DNA from: Odontocerum albicorne
Taxonomy: Eukaryota > Arthropoda > Insecta > Trichoptera > Odontoceridae
Assembly (NCBI GenBank): GCA_949825065.1
Contig: OX463856.1
Span: 17,728,632-17,792,631 of the forward strand
Length of the DNA: 64,000 nucleotides
Reading direction: 5' to 3'
Shown here: positions 11,473 through 21,969 of the stretch, one piece after another
Numbering within the stretch: the first letter of the stretch is position 1
Layout of the letters: each line of letters opens with the position of its first letter
Program-made: the position numbers and the translations under genes
Notes under the pieces: model-generated
Told to the model about the DNA's origin: nothing
What the model saw: only the letters and a program-made list of their open reading frames with translations
Databases searched by the model: none

Positions 11473-11573
11473 GGTTAATACTTATCTTTACAATAAAATA
11501 AGTTATTCGTTATTGTTTTGTTATCTTTCGTGATATATTTATTTATTTTATTTAACATTTGATTCCGGTTTAA

Positions 11574-12196
11574 CCTTTCCTTCCCTGTGTTGGGTATCTT
11601 CTACACGTTGCTTCTAATAACCATAAATATCTCTATAAATATAATAAATACAAGGTTAAGATTTTAGGTATTCCTCCATAATATATTTACGCATTGATTT
11701 AAAAAATAATATTAATAATAATCAGAGTTTATCGACTACATCGTAGGTGTTTTGTAAAGATCGAAAACAAATTCGCATTTAAACGCTGCGAGTGCCTCGT
11801 CTTGACGATAGGTGAAGAGTATGCGGGAAGCGCGACACTATATATTCGCATCTCACTCTTGCATACTCCACTGAATTGCGAGGAGCTGAATTGTCTCAAC
11901 GTCGCAAGCATAAGCGTAAGCGCCGGGGTATGCGACTGACGTTCCGCGCCACAGTAGCTTCTAGGCTTGCAAATAGGTTATACGTACGCCCGTTCCGTGA
12001 GCGTTGCCAGATGGTTTTTTAATGTTTTCAGCAAATAAATCTCAATTTTTATAATTTTTAACTTCAATTATAATTAATTAAGGGAACTATCTATGAATGT
12101 TTTTATTTTTCCGATTTAAAATCGCTAATTTTTTATCGCGTACTCACTACCCAACACCGGAGCACGCGTTTAAATTTTAACACCGTGAGGGAAGGG
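11574..12196. mobile_element. piggyBac-like non-autonomous element (MITE)
   Basis: A 623-bp segment bounded on both sides by TTAA (11570-11573 and 12197-12200). The outer ends are inverted: left CCTTTCCTTCCCTGTGTT, right ending AACACCGTGAGGGAAGGG, about 15 of 18 matching, and each starts with CC next to TTAA. TTAA target duplication with CCY termini is the hallmark of the piggyBac superfamily. Repeat C copy 1 (about 3730-3765) supplies a probable empty site. The interior (11740-12010) is unusually CpG-rich with a TATATA box-like string. No transposase frame is present. Confidence 0.7.
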
Positions 12197-12200
12197 TTAA

Positions 12201-12545
12201 ACTAATTACATTAACTAAGAAAAAAAATATTATTAAGTCTAAGTAAAACAAAAAGACAATAGGAATAATTTTACGTATGCTTCCGTGTGTAGTGACTCAG
12301 TTATACCTACAAAGAGTGTTAAGAAGTTAAATCACAAATAATAACAGATAACAGAAAGCTTAATCAACAAGGTCATTCCGTGTATAAGTGGTGAGGCTCT
12401 TAACAGTTAAGTTCGTGAATACGGCACCGAAAAGAATTTTTATTAATGATGGCGTTAATATGATAATTGTCCATCATATTATACAATACAAAAGTTTGTG
12501 AATCAACACATTTGGCTATTTTTCTCGTTAGCAATTTTTATGTAT
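12201..12545 (+). repeat. Repeat C copy 2
   Basis: It continues a block that starts about 11520 left of the piggyBac-like element. It contains GTGTAGTGACTCAGTTATAC and AATCAACAAGGTCATTCCGT, shared with copies 1 and 3 and with the exon at 45652-45774. It then has ACGGCACCGAAAAGAA, shared with copies 1 and 3. The middle is shortened relative to copy 1. Confidence 0.6.
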
Positions 12546-12549
12546 ATAG

Positions 12550-13220
12550 TCTAAACAGGTGCGTAGGTTTTATCTTACGCTTAAGGAGTAAAGTTTACCC
12601 ATTAGAAAAAAATAGATTCTTGAACAGTTAAAATAAAGATAACTTTGAAAGTAACTCATTGACAAAAATATATTTTTAAAAATTATTTTAATTTTAATTA
12701 AGGAAAACACTCACAATATTTTTTAGTAAACTACGACCAAGTAAGAACGTGTTCCAGTTCAATTTTCTAAAAAAAGAGAGGCAAGGAGGATTTTACGGTC
12801 TTCTTTATGGCTTGTTGCAACGTTAAAATCCGCATTTTACTGCCACTGAAACTTATAAATTTCTTTCCAGTTCAAAAATAAAATCAAATTATTTAGCTAG
12901 TAACTAGCCTTCCCTCTTCCTTTCCGAATATTTACCGCCAACATAACCCTCCCCGATTTTATTTATTTATTTAAATTATACACTGAATTGCACAGTGCAC
13001 AGTAAACGGAACGAAATCTTTTCCATCCAACTAGACAAGATAACACCGTGTTTGCCAATTACTACCTCATAAAGAGATGTATTTTAATATAAAAAATAAA
13101 AACAAAACAATGTTTGAGAAACTTTATCATATATAAATAAGCATAGGTTTATTGATTATTGATTATTATCAACAATGTATTTAAATATACTCCAAAAACA
13201 CATAAATGGCAGAAAATACA
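12550..13220. other. No gene recognised
   Basis: AT-rich sequence. Nothing identifiable on either strand. Confidence 0.25.
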
Positions 13221-13224
13221 TTTA

Positions 13225-13330
13225 AAATAAAAGCTATCAAAAGGTCTGGGATCATCTAATAACATTCCTCCACCCATGATACACCCCACCAATATAAGGC
13301 GAGCCCAGCCGCGAGGACACCAGATGATAT
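13225..13330 (+). repeat. Repeat G copy 1
   Basis: Pairs with 13880-13990: both hold ACTATCAAA/GCTATCAAA, then GGTCTGGG and TCATC, then ACAT, and further on a CCAC...AGGCGAGCCCAGCCG / AGGGCAAACCCGGCCG block and ACACCAG / ATACCAG. An unclassified pair in the same orientation. Confidence 0.55.
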
Positions 13331-13879
13331 GCAGTACTCGATTTCTATTAACGTGAATTATCTTTAAAGCAGTTTATTTTTAGTCAAAATAAATTCTTAA
13401 AAGAATTTTAAGCCACAGAAAAGTATCGCTATATAAAACTGCCTTAAGAAAGGCTATAGCAGACTAAACCTGCTAACGTTTAATCCTCTTGTCATCAGAA
13501 CTCTGGATTTAAAACAACAAGTGAGCTTGCTGAATTGCAACAGTTTGCAAACAATAAACAAATACAAGCACTGGTGTCTTCCATACACAGGATCGCCGAC
13601 AACCATACTCGATCATGAGAGATGTTCCAATTAAGCGGTTTTTACTATTGCGCTGTTTTTATAAACAATTACCCGCCATATTGGAGACATTCCCGTATTT
13701 GTATATGTATAAGACGCATGGAAAAATAATTAAAAAGTGAAGAAACTATTTTTTAAAATCACTAATGACTGAAACGGGGAGGGAGACGAAAAAGTAAAAT
13801 AGGGTTTTGAATAAGGAGAAACATGTCTCCTCGTTGTGAAAAGAGATATGATTACCCAGTCGCTGTCTGAAGGTGTTAA

Positions 13880-13990
13880 TTTAAGGGAAAAACTATCAAA
13901 TGGTCTGGGCTCATCCTTTGACATCTAACTAATCGAGGTACACTGCCACATTTAGGAGGGCAAACCCGGCCGTAAATATACCAGCTTTTT
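13880..13990 (+). repeat. Repeat G copy 2
   Basis: Partner of the copy 650 bp to the left. The GGTCTGGGCTCATC and GGCAAACCCGGCCGTAAATA blocks are the most conserved. There is no terminal inverted repeat or tRNA-like box that would assign it to a class. Confidence 0.55.
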
Positions 13991-14147
13991 TCAGCCCACA
14001 TCCTCTTTCCCTTTCCATCTCCTCTCTTTCAGAATTTATTGATTTGGTCATGCAAACTTTTAAATCTTTCTTTTTGAAGGCATGCACAATATATTACATG
14101 TTAATCTAGTTATGCAAATTACATTTTCGTAGATAACTGAACAACAT

Positions 14148-14356
14148 AGCGGGCTTATTGTAATATATCAATCTCTTACAATGAACCAGAAAGATATTAA
14201 AGAGGTCTGAAATAAAAGTCAGCTGATAAATAAAGAAGCCTGAAGTAAAAAAAAACCTCTTTCAAAAAAATAATACTGAGGGGAATCGAACGAATCGGTA
14301 ACCTTCGGGTCGGAAGACTCTTATAGACATTATATTTTACCAACTAAGGTAGTCTA
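14148..14356 (-). repeat. SINE1 copy with internal insertion
   Basis: The tail GCGGGCTTATTGTAATATAT is at the left. The body has AAGATATTAAAGAGGTCTGA. The head complement GAATCGAACGAATCGGTAAC and TTTTACCAACTAAGGTAGTC is at the right. An extra AAG/A-rich stretch separates body and head. Confidence 0.65.
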
Positions 14357-14384
14357 GTAATATAGTAATATCGGTTTGGTCGTC

Positions 14385-14560
14385 GTTTATCTTCTTCTGC
14401 GAGTGATTCTCTCATTAACGCTATAGAGTCTGGTGTTGGTTTGAATAGTTGCTGAATGTCTCCAAAAAACAACACAAATGGACAGTTTTTAATGTTGTGG
14501 TATATGGTCTGGATCTTCCGCACTTATGTAAAAGTGACTGCAAGTCCACACTTGTGAATA
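14385..14560 (-). pseudogene. Possible LINE ORF2 C-terminal scrap
   Basis: One minus-strand frame is open from about 14535 to 14385 and reads TIYHNIKNCPFVLFFGDIQQ, then LFKPTPDSIALM. The H-x4-CP pattern resembles the zinc-finger-like 'EDTI.HIL..CP' near the end of several LINE ORFs. A CRVC lies upstream in another frame. The match is short and the class cannot be set. Confidence 0.25.
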
Positions 14561-14565
14561 TAGAT

Positions 14566-15107
14566 GAATTGTAGCACACTCTGCATCTGATTTTACTCAG
14601 CAATATATGAATACTCAGCTATATATGAATATTTTACTCAGCAACATAAGAATGAATTGTAGCACACTCTGCATCTGATTTTACTCAGCAATATATTAAT
14701 ACTCAGCAATATATGAATATTTTATTCAGCAACATAAGAATGAATTGTAGCACACTGCATCTGATTTTACTCAGCAATATATGAATACTCAGCAATATAT
14801 GAATATTTTACTCAGCAACATAAGAATGAATTGTAGCACACTCTGCATCTGATTTTACTCAGCAATATATGAATACTCAGCAATATATGAATATTTTACT
14901 CAGCAACATAAAAATGAATTGTAGCACATTCTGCATCTGATTTTACTCAGCAATGTATGAATATTTTACTCAGCAACATAAGAATTAATTGTAGCACACT
15001 CTGCATCTGATTTTACTCAGCATTATATGAATATTTTACTCAGCAACATAAGAATGAATTGTAGCACACTCTGCATCTGTTTTTACTCAGCAATAAATGA
15101 ATGCACA
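14566..15107. repeat. 88/70-bp composite tandem array
   Basis: Seven units start with GAATTGTAGCACACTCTGCA at 14566, 14654, 14742, 14828, 14916, 14986 and 15056. The first five are 86-88 bp, except that the unit starting at 14916 and the next are 70 bp because one inner 18-bp sub-repeat (ACTCAGCAATATATGAAT) is lost. It is a higher-order array with internal expansion and contraction. Confidence 0.9.
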
Positions 15108-15479
15108 ACATGCGCCCATTTGGTTAAATGTTTTAAAAACATATGCTGTTGTTAAACTATTAAATTTAATAGTTTAGACATATTAAACTGCGCTAGACTG
15201 CACACTTGCGTAGTGGTCGAGTTAATAACTTCCTTAGCATTCGAACATCTCCCAGTGGTTTTTGCACTGCCTGCCATTGGAGGTGTAATGACATCTGAAT
15301 TAATGTTTATACTGCTGTTGAGTAGCTCACTAGCATGTATTCTTAGAACGCTTGTTAGGTAAGAGTATAAAAATAGTGATTTGAGACATAGAAAGGAGTA
15401 CTAGGGTGATTCAACCACGGAGAAAAATCAAATGATGAAGCAATTACAAAAATAATTTAAACAAAGTAGTAAATGATAA

Positions 15480-15690
15480 ACGCGAAGTTCGGGAAAATTT
15501 ACACATGTAGCACGACCAAAATAAACAAATTCTAAAAGAAGAATAAATAAAAAAACAATCACAATAAAAGAGTAAAGGTAACGAAGTGTATGAATAAGAC
15601 AAGCTAAATGTATATGCCAGGATAGAATAAAGTAAAGATATATTCTCTCTACTTACTCCTATAGGGACATGGTATGATAGTGATGATGAT
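15480..15690 (+). pseudogene. LINE-B 3' end fragment
   Basis: A diverged plus-strand stretch can be read KSKGNEVYE, DKLNVYARIE and then SKDIFSLLTPIGTWYDSDDD. This parallels the LINE-B order 'NKR..CM', 'VEEAK.VC.DR', 'WRSILSAYP' and its 3' end with ATGATAGTGATGATGATGA. There are many stops and no intact frame. Confidence 0.4.
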
Positions 15691-16095
15691 GACTTGTATT
15701 ATTTCGTTTTAAGATATCGCGTTATTGGCGCTTTGCTTTGAAATTATGAAAGGCAGGTAGCTCGTTAGCGCCACTAAATAAATGTACGTAGAATAAATAG
15801 GGTTTGGGTGATAGTACCAAATAAAGCTATACCGTTAGATAAAGACATTATGAAACTATTTTCGATACCAAGGATAAAGATAAAATTAAACACATCAAAA
15901 ATCGATTGCACCTTTAATGGTATCTCTATATATTTGGGTAATATGTTTATGACACGAGTTCCGTAAATATTCAATTTGTAAAATTCCATTTTTTTAGAAA
16001 ATTAAATTAAACACTTTCGATAGTTCTAAATATTTTTTACATTAAATTTGCGACAGAAGTTTTACGAAACGATGCTTAAACATATGGTTTGTTAG

Positions 16096-16400
16096 GTGTT
16101 TCACTAAACAGTTTTATAGATGTTTCACCTCAATTTTTTAAAGCTTTTTACAGGTGTTTCACTATACAGTTATACAGCTGTTTCACTGTACCGTTTGACA
16201 CGTATTTCACCATTCAATTAGAAGGCTATTTCACCATACAGTTTGACAGTTATTTCATCATATATATATAAACAGCTGTTTCACCATCCAGTTGGATAGT
16301 TGTTTCACTATGCAATTAGATAGCGGTTTAATCATACTGTTTAACATTAAAAATTTGATGGACCATATATTTTGACAGCTGTTTTACCATACAGTTTACC
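16096..16400. repeat. About 29-bp minisatellite
   Basis: Roughly ten degenerate units of the form GCTGTTTCACCATACAGTTT plus GACA. The open frame across its left part is a consequence of the repeat. Confidence 0.8.
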
Positions 16401-16424
16401 TAGGCCTTAGCTTAACCGCTTTTT

Positions 16425-16535
16425 TTATTGACGTGACTGAAGCAACAGATGAATACCAGTATAAAATGAAGTGGAAAAATGTTCTCTCTGCTTACACCAA
16501 AAAGGACTTGATATGATGACGATGATAATATTTTA
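16425..16535 (+). pseudogene. LINE-B 3' end fragment
   Basis: Reads VTEATDEYQYKMKWKNVLSA followed by YTKKDLI and a stop, paralleling 'DVEEAK.VC.DR.KWRS.LSAYPNR'. The sequence after the stop, ATGATGACGATGATAAT, is the same microsatellite-like 3' end as at 15680. Confidence 0.55.
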
Positions 16536-17714
16536 GAAATTCCTATGTTTTGTTTTCATTAGTTAAACAGTTGTTTTGAACACCATACGACAAATCTTGA
16601 TTATCATTTAACAAACCTAAATTGAGTAATTTTGTTTGTGTTTTTAAGTTATTGTTATTTATATAAATTACGTTTCGTTTGCTGATAATTAAAATTATTA
16701 AATGCTTTGTTAATAATTCCAGTTAATCATATATACTAAGCAAAGATCTGTTTTTGGTAATGTATCCTACAGAACAGCACCTATCTCTAACACCCAGTCA
16801 TTAATTCCTATATAAACAATCTTCCACAATGCTTGCTGACGAGGAGAATCCACCCCCAGGCGGGGTGGTAAGATTATCTTGGGTGGCATTAAGGTAAATA
16901 GGGAGGCAGAATAGAAAATGGTATTAAATCCTTGGGAAAATTGCATACTAAACGTAGATACACACCATCACACCGTGTCTGATCAGGGTAGGCTAAGACA
17001 ACAGAGTGTCGTCATTTTATCACGAAATACATTTTTACTTTCTAAACATATATAAATCTCCGAATTAGTTTTTTTTTCTACAATGTGCGATCAATTTTAG
17101 CCAGAGGTTAACGAGTTTATTGACTTAAGTTCTCTTATTTTGAGGGTTGAAGAAAGTTAAGTGGAGATCCGAAGACGAATGGGAATGACAAAAGCTTTCA
17201 CAAATCTGACAAAGACTTTGACTTACCTTGGAGCAGAACTAAAATCCGTCTGGTTCAGTCTCTGGTACTCTCCACTTGAATAAAAATGGTATTGTAGAAC
17301 AAGCAACATAATGTCAAAACATGAGGTCTTATTTTAAGCCACTCAAGCCTGTTTCAAAATTCTGATATGTGGTCACTTTACTCAAAGTTAAATATGAATC
17401 GAAGGCATACGTTTTGGAGTCCATTCAATTTATCCATTATCTCTTATTTGGCATCCAAACAGCATACGCCACAGTTATCAAGTATTGGAAATAACACATA
17501 GGACATTGTTTACGACTCAAAACAAAATTTTTTTTTAAAAAAAACAAAAAGGAGACATCATTTCGCCAAATAAGGAATATTAATGCAGCTAGCTTATTAA
17601 TATTTCCTCTCTACTTTAAGTCAGTCTTAATAAACTAAATTCAATCTGAGACAGTAGTAAATCTGTGTAAATTATCCTTGAACACAAGCGAAGAGTATCA
17701 GGAATAACAATATA

Positions 17715-17846
17715 TTGTATTACACTTTAGTTGTATACAGTACAACCTGGTGGGCATATTGCCATGTGTCAATCTCTTCCAACTAGCCAGAAATATTTTT
17801 AAGAGGTCTTTATTGAAAATTCTTATCAACTAGGCCACGGAGGTTG
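17715..17846 (-). repeat. SINE1 copy, internal deletion
   Basis: The tail is very well kept: ACACTTTAGTTGTATACAGT, then ACAACCTGGTGGGCATATTG. The body is cut after AAGAGGTCTTTATTGAAAAT and joins directly to the A-box complement CTTATCAACTAGGCCACGGA. The B-box half of the head is lost. Confidence 0.75.
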
Positions 17847-17847
17847 T

Positions 17848-18060
17848 CCATCTTCTCCCTGGCTCCATCCCAACTCATTGTCTGCGAAGACTGTTGGGGT
17901 CAGCTCTCCTCGTCATCAGGTTGTATGCTCTTCTGTCCCGGACTACGTCCCCCAGGCCGTGCCTCTGCATCAGGTTATCTTTTTGCACCACCCATGAATT
18001 CTTTGGTCTTCCTCTGGTTGTTATTCGAGGCAGATCCATGGACGGTAGAATAAGATATAA
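17848..18060 (-). pseudogene. LINE-D C-terminal fragment
   Basis: The minus strand reads RGRPKNSWVVQKDNLMQRHG, then VRDRRAYNLMTRRADPNSLR and a stop. It matches the copy at 62235-62510 (RGRPNNSWM...ILQRNG...RIYSLRTRKADPNSL). The 'GRP...W' and 'R..Y...RRADP' layout is the basic tail after the reverse transcriptase of several non-LTR families. It abuts the SINE1 copy at its 3' side. The RT core is absent. Confidence 0.65.
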
Positions 18061-18221
18061 GCTTGGGAACAATTTACGGTTGGGTAAAATATTTACTTAT
18101 AAAAATACCTGTTTTTCAGAGACTGTTGTTAATAATATGGCTAAGAAAGATCACTGCCACATTCAGTGCAAGAGAATACTCTTACTACGGAAGATTTGCA
18201 AAAAATATACATATCATATTG

Positions 18222-18416
18222 TTCTACACTTTCGTTGTAAAATTTAGACCTGGGCAATTTATTGTCATAGTGCAACCTCTTTCTAGCTACAGGAAAAACT
18301 TACATAGGGCATAAAAGAAAACTAGGATAATACCCTTTTAAAAAAATGGGAAGTAACGTGAATTGAATCTACATACGAAGACAGGCGTTTTATCAACTGG
18401 GCTACGAAGGCTTGCC
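18222..18416 (-). repeat. SINE1 copy
   Basis: The tail GACCTGGGCAATTTATTGTC is at the left. The body carries AAGAAAACTAGGATAATACC. The head complement has GAATTGAATCTACATACGAA and TTTTATCAACTGGGCTACGA. It is full length and diverged. Confidence 0.65.
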
Positions 18417-18559
18417 AAATAATTATTATAATAAAATAACAATTTATGTAGCGCCATTTATTTATTATAAACAAGAAAAAATGAAATGCGAGGAATGGGT
18501 AGCTGTAAAAAGGTAGAAGGAAATATCTAAAGTGAGAGGTTGAAAAAGAGAATTTATTT

Positions 18560-18885
18560 TATTTTCATTTTATTAATTTATTTACACATGACAAGACATT
18601 TTTTAAAACACAACAAAGTATATTAAGGTGCTCAATCCTCAATCTATCCACTAAGATATGGAAGATATTAATATTGGAAAATTCATTCAACAAGGTCATT
18701 CCGTATGCGAGTGGTAACTCTCTTAATATGTAACTCAGTTAATGAATACGGTACCGAAAACAATCTTAAGTCACGGTGACGTAAATAATTATCAGTTCCA
18801 TAAAATAAAAAGTTAGTCCATCAAAAAATGGTTAGTTATTTTCCTGTTACCAATTTACATTGGTACAAACATGCAGATACTGTCA
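18560..18885 (+). repeat. Repeat C copy 3
   Basis: Contains GTGCTCAATCCTCAATCTAT, AGATATGGAAGATATTAATA and AAATTCATTCAACAAGGTCA. All three line up in order with the minus-strand exon at 45652-45774 (GAGCTCAATCC, AGATATGGAAGATATC, AAATTCATTCAACAGGGTCA). An insertion of a few bases breaks the frame. Downstream ACGGTACCGAAAACAATC is shared with copies 1 and 2 only. Confidence 0.65.
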
Positions 18886-18954
18886 CACCTTTTTCCTATA
18901 TTAGAAACAAATTAGATTGTACACATTTCAATACTTAAATCAGTTATAACACAT

Positions 18955-19720
18955 TACCATCATATGAGGTGTGACACTCCCGTTCAGCTCCGCCGGCTTC
19001 TTAAAGAGGCAAGTACTTTTTTGATCTCAGGGGTTCGTTGGGTTTCCTTAACTCTGAATAACTCCTTCTCAACTCTCAGCGGGACCAGGCGACACAATTA
19101 AACAAAGTTTAATTTCAAATGAACAGTTTATTATATTATGGATAAAAAAGAAAAAAAAATATAAAAAAAACTTGACGAATGTCAAGAAAAAAAAGTTTAA
19201 AGTTGGCTACAAAGATTGTGTTGTAATTAGCAAGGGAGATTTCAATAACAATTTGAATTTAATTTGACCGAGGGTTTAACGTGGGGACGAAATCCAACAT
19301 TAAGATAAAAGGAATGATATTCACCGATACTTGTAAATGAAGTTCTGAAGTTCTGCGATATACGAGGAAAACGAGTCTGGCAGTCTTCCGTACAAACACT
19401 GTTTCTGGAGAGACGTCCTAACAGTGTCGTGTCTGGTAGCAAAAGAGGCCTCCTCGTGAAATTTCTGGCCTTTTATAGCCAGATCGGGAGAAAGAGAAGC
19501 TACATGTATTCCTTCTCACTTAAAATAATAGTTTTACATAGCAACAGTCGTAGACATGATACTTTATTTTTTAAAGACAATTGAGATCGGTATCTTTTAG
19601 AATTCAGCAAAAAGGGTATGTCGTCTAGACAGTTTTTATTGCTTTTATGTTGTCAGGTCCACCCAGCGACTTTTCAGAAGGACCGTAAATCTTATTGTCT
19701 CAGCCGATAACGTTGGCAGT
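18955..19720 (-). promoter_or_regulatory. LTR- or promoter-like island
   Basis: On the minus strand a strong TATA box (GGCTATAAAAGGCC, about 19471-19484) is followed by a GC-richer transcribed-looking region. About 350 bp further, TGGTCCCGCTGAGAG (about 19090) has the TGG start and position of a retroviral-type primer-binding site just downstream of an LTR. No paired LTR or gag/pol sequence is seen in the window, so this could be the 5' end of a broken LTR element or a host promoter. Neither edge is certain. Confidence 0.35.
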
Positions 19721-20149
19721 GCAATATTCCATTTGTATAACCAAAACAAAGTAGATTTTATTATAGACCCTTTTTATTTTTAAACAGACAATGACCAAGG
19801 AATTCTTTACAATTAGGGATAGGGTCTTGTGCTCCGAAGCGACCACCTAGGTGATCCCTTTTTCGTTGGCCAAATCTTACCGACAGTAATTATTAAAAAT
19901 ATACTAAAATATTTTACCCAGTTACTAACCGAGGGCACGTGTTTCAAAAGCATGATATGTCGCGAATTTATTATCGGGGATGTGAACTATGCAATTTATC
20001 AAATACAGTCCTGACAATACGTAAATCTATTTTAATGTTTTATGTGTAATATCTACACATATCTACTAAAAATAGGGAGTGGGTCAAGGGTTAAATCCGC
20101 TATTAGTAATAAAAGGGTCATAGAAATATTTTTTGTAGATCTGAAGTTG

Positions 20150-20242
20150 TCGGATTTTTTATGATTGAGCCGCACTCCAATATACTTCGAACCTCCGGTA
20201 GAAAGTCAAGCATCTTACCAACTAGGCCACGGATTTCATCAA
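20150..20242 (-). repeat. SINE1 head fragment
   Basis: The plus strand reads CTTCGAACCTCCGGTAGAAA (B box and loop) and ATCTTACCAACTAGGCCACG (A box). Only the head and a little of the body remain. Confidence 0.6.
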
Positions 20243-20854
20243 AATCTTACAATCGTTTGTATTTAATAAGATTTATAAGAATTCCTACAAACTGAGTATC
20301 AAAACTGTGAACTTAACGATTTTCATCCGTCGGTTTCGGTTGTTTTTGTTTACATCTTTGCCAGAAAAGGGAGAGAAAGAGATGAAAATTAAGTTTTTAA
20401 TTAAAACACTTGTTAAAATTGTTTTTATTGCGTCTAAAATGACATTTGAAGAGAATCCGGGAAATTATTAACGCTGAAAAGCTGGCGGGTATTCCTTATC
20501 GATTCGAATTTAGCTGTTATTGTGCGAAAATAATTGCGAAGACGAGAATTCTCTTTAAATCCGACTTAAAATTCGAATTAAGCCAAGCTTTTGAGACAAC
20601 CTATTTCCAATAATTCTTTTTACAAGGAATCACGACGGTTTAATCGTGAACATTCAGTGAATATCAAAACAAAATTTAAAGATAACCAGACTTTAAGTGG
20701 AAATTGGGGAATTTATTGTATCCACGGTATTAGGAAAGTATAATATTATCATCGTGTTCCAAGCTCAGATTCCACTTTTTAATTTTCTTAATCCTTTTCA
20801 CTGACGTTCAGTGTCGCTTAAGGGATCAGATTTAATGTTACTTATCGTACAACT

Positions 20855-20914
20855 TTCTATTGTTACAATTTGGAGGGCTTATTTTCTCGTAACAATATCT
20901 TCCAACCAATCATA
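20855..20914 (-). repeat. SINE1/LINE-J tail scrap
   Basis: GGAGGGCTTATTTTCTCGTA and ATATCTTCCAACCAATCATA match the shared tail. It abuts the LINE-B fragment to the right. Confidence 0.45.
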
Positions 20915-21345
20915 CATACATACCATCACCCCGTTTCCCTGTCTTGGCAACTAAATAGGATAGAGTTCCAGACTTTCCTGTCGACACACACATATATTTT
21001 GCCCCTTTCTATAGTACTCGTACATTCACACAAATCCTACAGTTTCTCTGATTTTTTACATTTCCTTTTTTCAAAATATCCTTCACTCTATCCAAATACG
21101 CTTGCATTGCTCTTCTTCTTCCACACCTTCTACTCACGTTTGCACTCTAAATTAGTTTTGTTAGTCTTTCTTCATTTATTCGTTCTATGTACCTAAACCA
21201 TCTCAGAGTGTTCTACATGATCTTACTTAATGCGTAAGTCTCACATTCATCCCTCATTACTTTTTTCTGTATTCTGTAATACATTGTCATCCCTTGTATT
21301 CATCTCAATGCACGCATTTCATAATTACACCACAATAAGTTGTGA
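20915..21345 (-). pseudogene. LINE-B C-terminal fragment
   Basis: Minus-strand LINE-B tail: 3' end complement TACATACCATCACCCCGTTT, and the WFGHV region (plus strand CTAAACCATCTCAGAGTG, read TLRWFRYI on the minus). The next block corresponds to 'IRNEVIRDECGLK'. TACTCGTA sits at 21015. Small indels break the frame. Open frames on the plus strand here are antisense shadows. Confidence 0.7.
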
Positions 21346-21397
21346 TGACTTTTAGTTTCCGAAATCCAAAACCTCAAAAAAGTTCATAATTAATAGT

Positions 21398-21965
21398 AAA
21401 ACATACATACGTACCATCACACCATTTCCTTGTTGGAGTAGGCAGAGAAGAGAGAGCGTCATACTTTTCGAACTTCACACACATCCTTGTCATCTTCCAC
21501 ATCCATACACTTTCTCATAATACATCTACGGATTATATGTATGCTTTCAGAATATCATTCACTTGATCCAACTATACTTTCCTTGGTCTTGGTCTCACAT
21601 GTCTTTCACACACATCTGCATTGTATATGTTTTGTTATATTTCTTCATTAATTCGTTCAACATGTCCAAACTATCTCAACGTACACTTATTCATCTTACT
21701 TCATACATCAGCCTTAAGTTAACATTCATCCCTTATAACTTCATTCTATATTCTGTCATATATTGTTACTGTTTATATTATTTTCAATGCACGCATCTCC
21801 ATAGAATTTATTCGGCTCCTATCAGTTTTTTTCTACGTCCACATTTCACACTTATTTATCAAATTTGGCACCAAAATACTGTTGTGGACTATCATCTTAG
21901 GAGATTTCGATACTGTCTGGTTTGAGTATATATGTTTTAGTGCCCCGTTGATGCTACACGCAGTT
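21398..21965 (-). pseudogene. LINE-B C-terminal fragment, longer copy
   Basis: It repeats the LINE-B tail immediately right of the previous copy, in the same orientation, and extends further into the coding region. The plus strand shows CATCTCCATAGAATTTATTC (minus 'INSMEMRALK'), ATTTATCAAATTTGGCACCA and GGACTATCATCTTAGGAGAT (minus 'SPKMIVHNS.LVP'). The close tandem arrangement suggests two insertions or a duplication. The coding content is decayed. Confidence 0.7.
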
Positions 21966-21969
21966 TGAT

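Noticed and set aside
20870..21925. Two plus-strand frames of 108 and 120 codons, hydrophobic and Ser/Phe-rich
   Set aside because: They are antisense to LINE-B coding fragments on the minus strand.
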